Of a stretch of 64,000 nucleotides of DNA, positions 60,010 to 64,000 are shown in pieces (position 1 is the first letter of the stretch; every line of letters begins with the position of its first letter). The position numbers and the translations under genes were made by a program. Origin of the DNA: Salinicoccus halitifaciens. Its GTDB lineage: Bacteria; Bacillota; Bacilli; Staphylococcales; Salinicoccaceae. Under the pieces are notes generated by a model. It was given only the letters and a program-made list of their open reading frames with translations, had not been told where the DNA came from and did no database searches. The DNA lies in the NCBI RefSeq assembly GCF_021026095.1, contig NZ_JAJNCU010000008.1, positions 182,497 to 246,496 on the forward strand, in the 5' to 3' direction.

Positions 60010-62115
60010 TTAAACTGAACAGCTTGTACATTCTTCAACGCTGAGTAATTTGTTTCTCGTATAGTACAGTGATTTGAGACCTTTATGATGTGCATAAATA
60101 TACAGTCTCGAAAGTTCGCGCGTTGAAATTTCCGAGTTTACGTAAAGGATTGTACTGATGCCCTGATCAATATGTTCCTGGATCGTTGCGATCAGGTCGA
60201 TCAGTTTCATCTGATCCACGTTGAATGCACTCTTGTAGAACCACATGTTCTCTTTCGACAGGAACGGCATCGGGTAGAATGTTTCCGAGTTGCCGTACGT
60301 CCTGCGTTCGATCGTGTCCACGATCGGCATGACCGAACTTGTCGCGTTCTGTACATAGGAGATGCTCTGTGTCGGCGCGATCGCCAGGCGGTAAGCATGA
60401 TAAAGACCGTTTTCCTTCACCTGGTCGCGCAGTTCCGCCCAGTCTTCCGGCGTCGGGACATGAATCCCCTCGAATAAAGGCTTCACTTTGTCCGTTTTCG
60501 GTTCATATGAATGATTCACATATTTCTCGAAGTACTCGCCCGTCGCATAATCCGAAAGTTCAAAGTCCTTGAACGTCTCGCCGCGCTCGGTTGCGATCAT
60601 CATCGATTTTTCAAGTGAATGGTAGTTGAGCATCATGAAGAAGACATTGGCAAAGTCTTTTGCTTCTTCGGATTCATAGGCAATTTTATTTTTAGTCAGG
60701 TAACCGTGGAGGTTCATCGCACCGAGACCGACGGAATGCAGTTCATCATTCGCTTTTTTGACGCCCGGCGCATTTGCGATTTCAGTGTCGTCGCTTACGA
60801 CCGTCAACGCTTCGATGCCGTCGTGGACGGATTCGCGTATTTTCTTCGAATCCATGACGTTCGCGATGTTCAGTGAACCGAGGTTACATGAAATATCCCT
60901 TCTGATTTCATCTTCGATGCCGTAATCATTGATCGTTGAAGTCTCCTGCAGCTGGAAGATTTCTGTACACAGGTTGCTGATCTTGATGTCGCCGATTTCT
61001 TTCAGCGGGTGCACCTTGTTGGCATTATCTTTGAACATGATGTAAGGATAGCCCGACTGGAGCTGTGTCTGTGCAATCGTGTTCAGCATGTCACGCGCAT
61101 CAAACTTGCGCTTTTTGACGTTGTCGTTCGCAACCAATTTATCGTACATTGCATCAATGTCCATATCATCGAGAGTTTCCCCGTACTCCCTTTCGACCGT
61201 GTGCGGTGCGAACAGGTAGAATGGCTCATTGTTTTTGGCCAGTTCGAAGAATTTGGACGGTATGACGAGCCCTGTCGAGATCGTTGCAAGGCGAAGATCC
61301 TCATCCGCGTTCACTTTTTTGGTGTCGAGGAATTCAGGCAGGTCGTAATGGAAGATGTTCAGGTAAACTGCACCTGCGCCCGGACGCTGGCCCAGCTGGT
61401 CGGCGTAACCGAATCCGTTCTCCAACGCCTTGGCCACCGGGAGCACCCCTTTTGCCACGCCTTCGATGCCTTTGATCGCCTCGCCGCGTGCACGCAGTTT
61501 GGATAAGTTGATCGCGACACCGCCGCCGATCTTCGACAGCTGTTTTGCAGTCGAATCGATATAGTTGATCGAATTCAGGCTGTCATCCGTCTCCAGGAGG
61601 AAGCATGACACCATCTCTCCGCGGCGCGCACGGCCCGCATTCAGGAAGGTCGGTGTCGCAGGCTGGTAGCGCTGCTCAATCATCGAATTGATCAGACGCT
61701 TCGCCTGGTCCGTATCGCCTTTGGAGAGATACAGGGCGACGATCACGACGTGCTGCTTATAGTCTTCCAGGTAATGCTTCTTATCATTCGTCTTCAATGT
61801 GTAGTCTTTGAAGAACTTGCTCGCCGCCATGTAGCTCTTGAATTGGAACGGCAGTGAATTTGCATAGTCCACGATCTCGGTGACCTGCTCCTCGGTATAC
61901 TCCTTGAACAGATCATAATAAAAATCATTGTCGACCAAATAGTGGAGCCTTTCGAGTTCGGTATCAAAATGAATCGTCTTATCCTCCACTTCCTCCATGA
62001 AGACCTCCAGTGCCTCCAGGTCCTTATGGAGCTGGTAAAATCCGGATTCATCCCTTTTCGTCACTTCATTATTAAGTTCAATGTGATTGTACTTCTTCTC
62101 GTCCAATACTTTCAT
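60010..62115 (-). CDS. nrdE: class Ib ribonucleotide reductase large subunit
   Basis: A 701-residue catalytic subunit that reduces ribonucleoside diphosphates to deoxy forms. The N-terminal region lacks a full ATP cone, as usual for NrdE. Active-site segments include [38 protein letters not shown] and SCNLGSLN; the C-terminal redox pair is in EECTSCSV. It starts 38 bases inside nrdI with an AGGGAG site and is followed after 20 bases by nrdF. Confidence 0.98.
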   Translation of the reverse strand: MKVLDEKKYNHIELNNEVTKRDESGFYQLHKDLEALEVFMEEVEDKTIHFDTELERLHYLVDNDFYYDLFKEYTEEQVTEIVDYANSLPFQFKSYMAASKFFKDYTLKTNDKKHYLEDYKQHVVIVALYLSKGDTDQAKRLINSMIEQRYQPATPTFLNAGRARRGEMVSCFLLETDDSLNSINYIDSTAKQLSKIGGGVAINLSKLRARGEAIKGIEGVAKGVLPVAKALENGFGYADQLGQRPGAGAVYLNIFHYDLPEFLDTKKVNADEDLRLATISTGLVIPSKFFELAKNNEPFYLFAPHTVEREYGETLDDMDIDAMYDKLVANDNVKKRKFDARDMLNTIAQTQLQSGYPYIMFKDNANKVHPLKEIGDIKISNLCTEIFQLQETSTINDYGIEDEIRRDISCNLGSLNIANVMDSKKIRESVHDGIEALTVVSDDTEIANAPGVKKANDELHSVGLGAMNLHGYLTKNKIAYESEEAKDFANVFFMMLNYHSLEKSMMIATERGETFKDFELSDYATGEYFEKYVNHSYEPKTDKVKPLFEGIHVPTPEDWAELRDQVKENGLYHAYRLAIAPTQSISYVQNATSSVMPIVDTIERRTYGNSETFYPMPFLSKENMWFYKSAFNVDQMKLIDLIATIQEHIDQGISTILYVNSEISTRELSRLYIYAHHKGLKSLYYTRNKLLSVEECTSCSV

Positions 62116-62482
62116 TAAAACTCCCTACTTTCTCTTTAAATGATTCTCTGTCTTTTTCCGAGCCGTGTAATTCAAATTTCATCAGCAGCGGCACACGGTA
62201 CTGTTCCCGGATATGCTCACCCGCTTTGGCAAAATTGCTCCCCCAGTTGCGGTTGCCGCTAGACGCCACGGCCAGCAGACCGGCATGGTTCACCTGAAGA
62301 AAACTTTCAACGGGGTCCGGCACGCCGCCGAAGCCGTAAGTGCTGGTCACCAGTACAAAGGGTTCTGAAATCTTATCATTTTTGTTTGCTTCAGTAATCT
62401 CGTATAATTCATACTGTGCTTCCAGATTTGAGCCTTTTATGAACCGTCTGACGTTACCGGTCATGGAATAGAATGCAATCAT
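62078..62482 (-). CDS. nrdI: NrdI flavodoxin-like activator of class Ib ribonucleotide reductase
   Basis: A 134-residue flavodoxin that supplies superoxide or reducing power to build the dimanganese-tyrosyl centre of NrdF. The FMN phosphate loop [11 protein letters not shown] (4-14) and the later [14 protein letters not shown] and [16 protein letters not shown] segments are typical. The start is taken as the ATG at 62482, giving the family N-terminus; an ATG four codons earlier touches the AAGGGGG site with no spacing. Upstream lie a LexA box and two NrdR boxes. Confidence 0.95.
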   Translation of the reverse strand: MIAFYSMTGNVRRFIKGSNLEAQYELYEITEANKNDKISEPFVLVTSTYGFGGVPDPVESFLQVNHAGLLAVASSGNRNWGSNFAKAGEHIREQYRVPLLMKFELHGSEKDRESFKEKVGSFNESIGREEVQSH

Positions 62483-62508
62483 CACACCGTCCATCCCCCT
62501 TCACAATC

Positions 62509-62546
62509 ATACTACCCTGAAAACAAAGAAAACGAACATACGTTCG
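62509..62546 (-). promoter_or_regulatory. LexA box over proximal nrdIEF promoter
   Basis: CGAACATACGTTCG (62533-62546) is a perfect match to the Firmicutes LexA consensus CGAAC-N4-GTTCG. It overlaps the -35 element of a candidate promoter, TTCGTT (62531-62536) and TAGTAT (62509-62514) with a 16-base spacer, whose start lies about 25 bases before the nrdI ATG. Confidence 0.8.
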
Positions 62547-62599
62547 AATGTCTTCAGCCGTCTGTATGTTTTATCCAGACATCACATTATTAGTGTATA

Positions 62600-62647
62600 C
62601 CACAATATATGGTGCCCCAAAATATTTTCACACACTATATATTGTTT
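62600..62647 (-). promoter_or_regulatory. pair of NrdR boxes upstream of nrdIEF
   Basis: CCACAATATATGGTGC (62600-62615) and ACACTATATATTGTTT (62632-62647) fit the NrdR box acaCwAtATaTwGtgt with few mismatches; their centres are 32 bp, about three helical turns, apart, the usual spacing for cooperative NrdR binding. NrdR represses ribonucleotide reductase genes when dATP is high. The nrdR gene is not in the window. Confidence 0.82.
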
Positions 62648-62867
62648 TGTTAGTTTTATCTTGCCATAAAGAAATTTATTTATCAATGGAAAAATTTCCT
62701 TATTTCATTAAGTTTCATGGCGTAATTTACACCCGGAATTCAGCTAAGCACTGGTGCGGCTATGATATACTGTATCAGTAAATATTTAATATTTTTTTTA
62801 AGGTTTTTAATTCCCCTTTTTTTATTGAAATTTAATGCAAACTTAAAATAAGGAGTTCTGATCTGCA

Positions 62868-63725
62868 ATGAGCAACACTACAAAAGGCATCATCGCGCTG
62901 CTTATATCATCGCTGGGCTTCAGCCTGATGGCCTTCTTCGTCAAGTACAGCGGCGACCTGCCGACCGTACAGAAAACGTTCTTCAGAAATTTCATATCCA
63001 TGGGGATTGCTCTTGCCTTCGTCATCTATTACAAGGAGAAACTCTTCGGCCATAAGGAGAACCAGGGGCTGCTGCTCCTCCGGTCCACCCTCGGACTTGC
63101 CGGTGTGCTTTTGAATTTCTATGTGATCGACCGCATGGTGCTGAGTGATGCCGAGATCCTGAATAAGATGAGCCCGTTTTTCACGATCCTTCTGTGTGCG
63201 ATCTTCCTCAAGGAATACATAAGGAGATACCAGATGAGCTCCATCATCATCGCCCTTGCCGGGGCCGTCTTCATCATCAAGCCCTCAATGTCGAGTGATA
63301 CCATCTATGCGCTGCTCGGACTGCTCGGTGCTTTGATGGCTGCCGGTGCATATACGGTCTTAAGGGTGCTCGGCAGCCGTGAGAGGTTCTATACGGTCGT
63401 ATTTTACTTCTCCGCATTCTCAACAGTGGCGCTGCTGCCGTTTTTCATCTACCAGTATGAGCCGATGACCTTCGACCAGTGGATCATGCTCATACTTGCC
63501 GGCATATTTGCAGCGTTCGGCCAGTTCGGCCTGACGATCGCCTACAGTTTCGCACCGGCCAGGGAAATATCGATATTCTTCTACTCGACCATCATTTTCA
63601 CGGCCCTGCTCAGCATCTTCATATTGGGCGAGGTGCCGGATGCCCTGTCCTTCATCGGCTATTTCATCATATTCGGGGCAAGCTATTATATGTATATGAA
63701 GAACCGCAGGCCGAAAGAGGCCTGA
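62868..63725 (+). CDS. EamA-family (DMT) transporter
   Basis: A 285-residue membrane protein with ten helices arranged as two EamA repeats (about 8-140 and 150-280), a member of the drug/metabolite transporter superfamily. Substrate unknown; relatives carry small organic metabolites. AAGGAG lies about 12 bases before the ATG at 62868, a long but usable distance. It is divergent from nrdIEF, so the NrdR/LexA region lies between the two genes. It ends in a strong terminator shared with recQ. Confidence 0.88.
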   Translation: MSNTTKGIIALLISSLGFSLMAFFVKYSGDLPTVQKTFFRNFISMGIALAFVIYYKEKLFGHKENQGLLLLRSTLGLAGVLLNFYVIDRMVLSDAEILNKMSPFFTILLCAIFLKEYIRRYQMSSIIIALAGAVFIIKPSMSSDTIYALLGLLGALMAAGAYTVLRVLGSRERFYTVVFYFSAFSTVALLPFFIYQYEPMTFDQWIMLILAGIFAAFGQFGLTIAYSFAPAREISIFFYSTIIFTALLSIFILGEVPDALSFIGYFIIFGASYYMYMKNRRPKEA

Positions 63726-63748
63726 GAGGTGGCTGCATCCATTAAAAT

Positions 63749-63791
63749 GACGATCAATCCATTGGAATTGATCGTCGTTTTTTTATTTTTT
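63749..63791. terminator. terminator of EamA gene, shared with recQ
   Basis: Stem GACGATCAA / TTGATCGTC (63749-63776) followed on plus by GTTTTTTTATTTTTT. On minus AATGGATG with TTTTAATGG follows the stem, so it may also help to end recQ, whose stop codon lies within the T-run region. Confidence 0.85.
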
Positions 63792-64000
63792 AAGTGGGGA
63801 TTCCCTTTTTCCCCTCTATTTTGTAGGCATCCTGTTTTTCCTTGTGCTGTTTGATGATCTTCAAAAAGTGCGGGCAGTAGTGCTTCAGCTTATAATTGCC
63901 GACACCGTCGATCTTTATCATGTCCTGTTTGGACACGGGCATCTTTTTGGCAAATTCTTTTAATGTCGCATCGGTGAATATGCTGCCCGGCTCCAGCCCG
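63790..64000 (-). CDS. recQ: ATP-dependent DNA helicase RecQ, C-terminal part (cut by window edge)
   Basis: The last 70 codons of a reading frame that enters from beyond the right edge; the stop TAA is at 63790-63792. The peptide matches an HRDC domain (IFTDATLKEFAKKMPVSKQD, IDGVGNYKLKHYCPHFLKII), the nucleic-acid-binding module at the end of RecQ helicases. The helicase core is outside the window, so RecQ is the best guess from the HRDC end alone; another HRDC protein is possible. The tail KIEGKKGIPT is basic. Confidence 0.75.
   Translation of the reverse strand, partial: GLEPGSIFTDATLKEFAKKMPVSKQDMIKIDGVGNYKLKHYCPHFLKIIKQHKEKQDAYKIEGKKGIPT

Noticed and set aside
62548-62781. 77-codon plus-strand frame upstream of the EamA gene
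   Set aside because: It covers the NrdR boxes, has no ribosome site and odd composition; the region is regulatory.

Overview
The window is a stretch of low-to-middle GC Firmicutes chromosome. The gene order (secG-est-rnr-smpB-ssrA; cggR-gapA-pgk-tpiA-gpmI-eno; tRNA-Arg next to clpP; rapZ-yvcK-whiA; hprK-lgt-trxB; csbA-uvrB-uvrA; prfB-secA-hpf-comFC-comFA-fakB; tagO, gdpS-like, murB; sst iron uptake next to nrdIEF) is that of the Staphylococcaceae. The base composition is richer in G+C than Staphylococcus and the exported proteins carry very acidic linkers, so a Salinicoccus-like halotolerant relative is my inference, not something proved here. No insertion sequence, prophage, CRISPR array or rRNA was found; nearly everything is core genome.

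Layout. 1-700: two near-identical cold-shock genes in tandem, each with a long leader. 750-5050: ssrA (tmRNA), smpB, rnr, est, secG on the minus strand. 5.28-6.2 kb: a NERD-domain protein on plus. 6.5-13.6 kb: the whole lower glycolytic block with its regulator CggR and a CggR-type operator. 13.7-15.2 kb: a glutaredoxin-like protein and a split ThrE-type exporter pair. 15.4-17.2 kb: tRNA-Arg(CCG), clpP under a CtsR box, and a TIGR01777 epimerase. 17.6-30.4 kb (minus): SurA-like lipoprotein, whiA-yvcK-rapZ, trxB-TPR-acyltransferase-lgt-hprK, a DUF4097 protein and uvrA. 30.4-33.9 kb: uvrB with a LexA box, csbA, an HD phosphohydrolase, a TlpA-type thioredoxin. 34-42.6 kb: CHAP cell-wall hydrolase under a WalR-type box, prfB with its programmed frameshift, secA, hpf, comFC, comFA, fakB. 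42.7-49.8 kb: mixed strands with a YigZ protein, a small putative di-heme membrane protein, tagO, an LCP ligase, a GdpS-like GGDEF protein, ytxJ, a YkyA-like lipoprotein and murB. 49.8-55.1 kb: Fur-controlled sstABCD, an SDR-like protein, a YtkA-like lipoprotein. 55.1-58.7 kb: ribDE-BA-H behind an FMN riboswitch. 59-62.5 kb: nrdIEF with two NrdR boxes and a LexA box. 62.9-64 kb: an EamA transporter and the 3' end of recQ.

The most unusual structure is a set of three intergenic tandem arrays (6220-6480, 17297-17551, 58796-58948). Their sequences are unrelated, yet all three share one geometry: a 50-51 bp period in which a short arm and its inverted copy alternate about every 25.5 bp. Each array is homogeneous within itself, sits after a gene end and outside any operon, and matches no element class I recognise. 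Other points worth attention are the joint NrdR and LexA sites on the ribonucleotide reductase operon, an orphan Shine-Dalgarno plus hairpin between sstC and sstD, a catabolite-repression-like site over the hpf promoter, and a 159-residue membrane protein with two H-X13-H helices.
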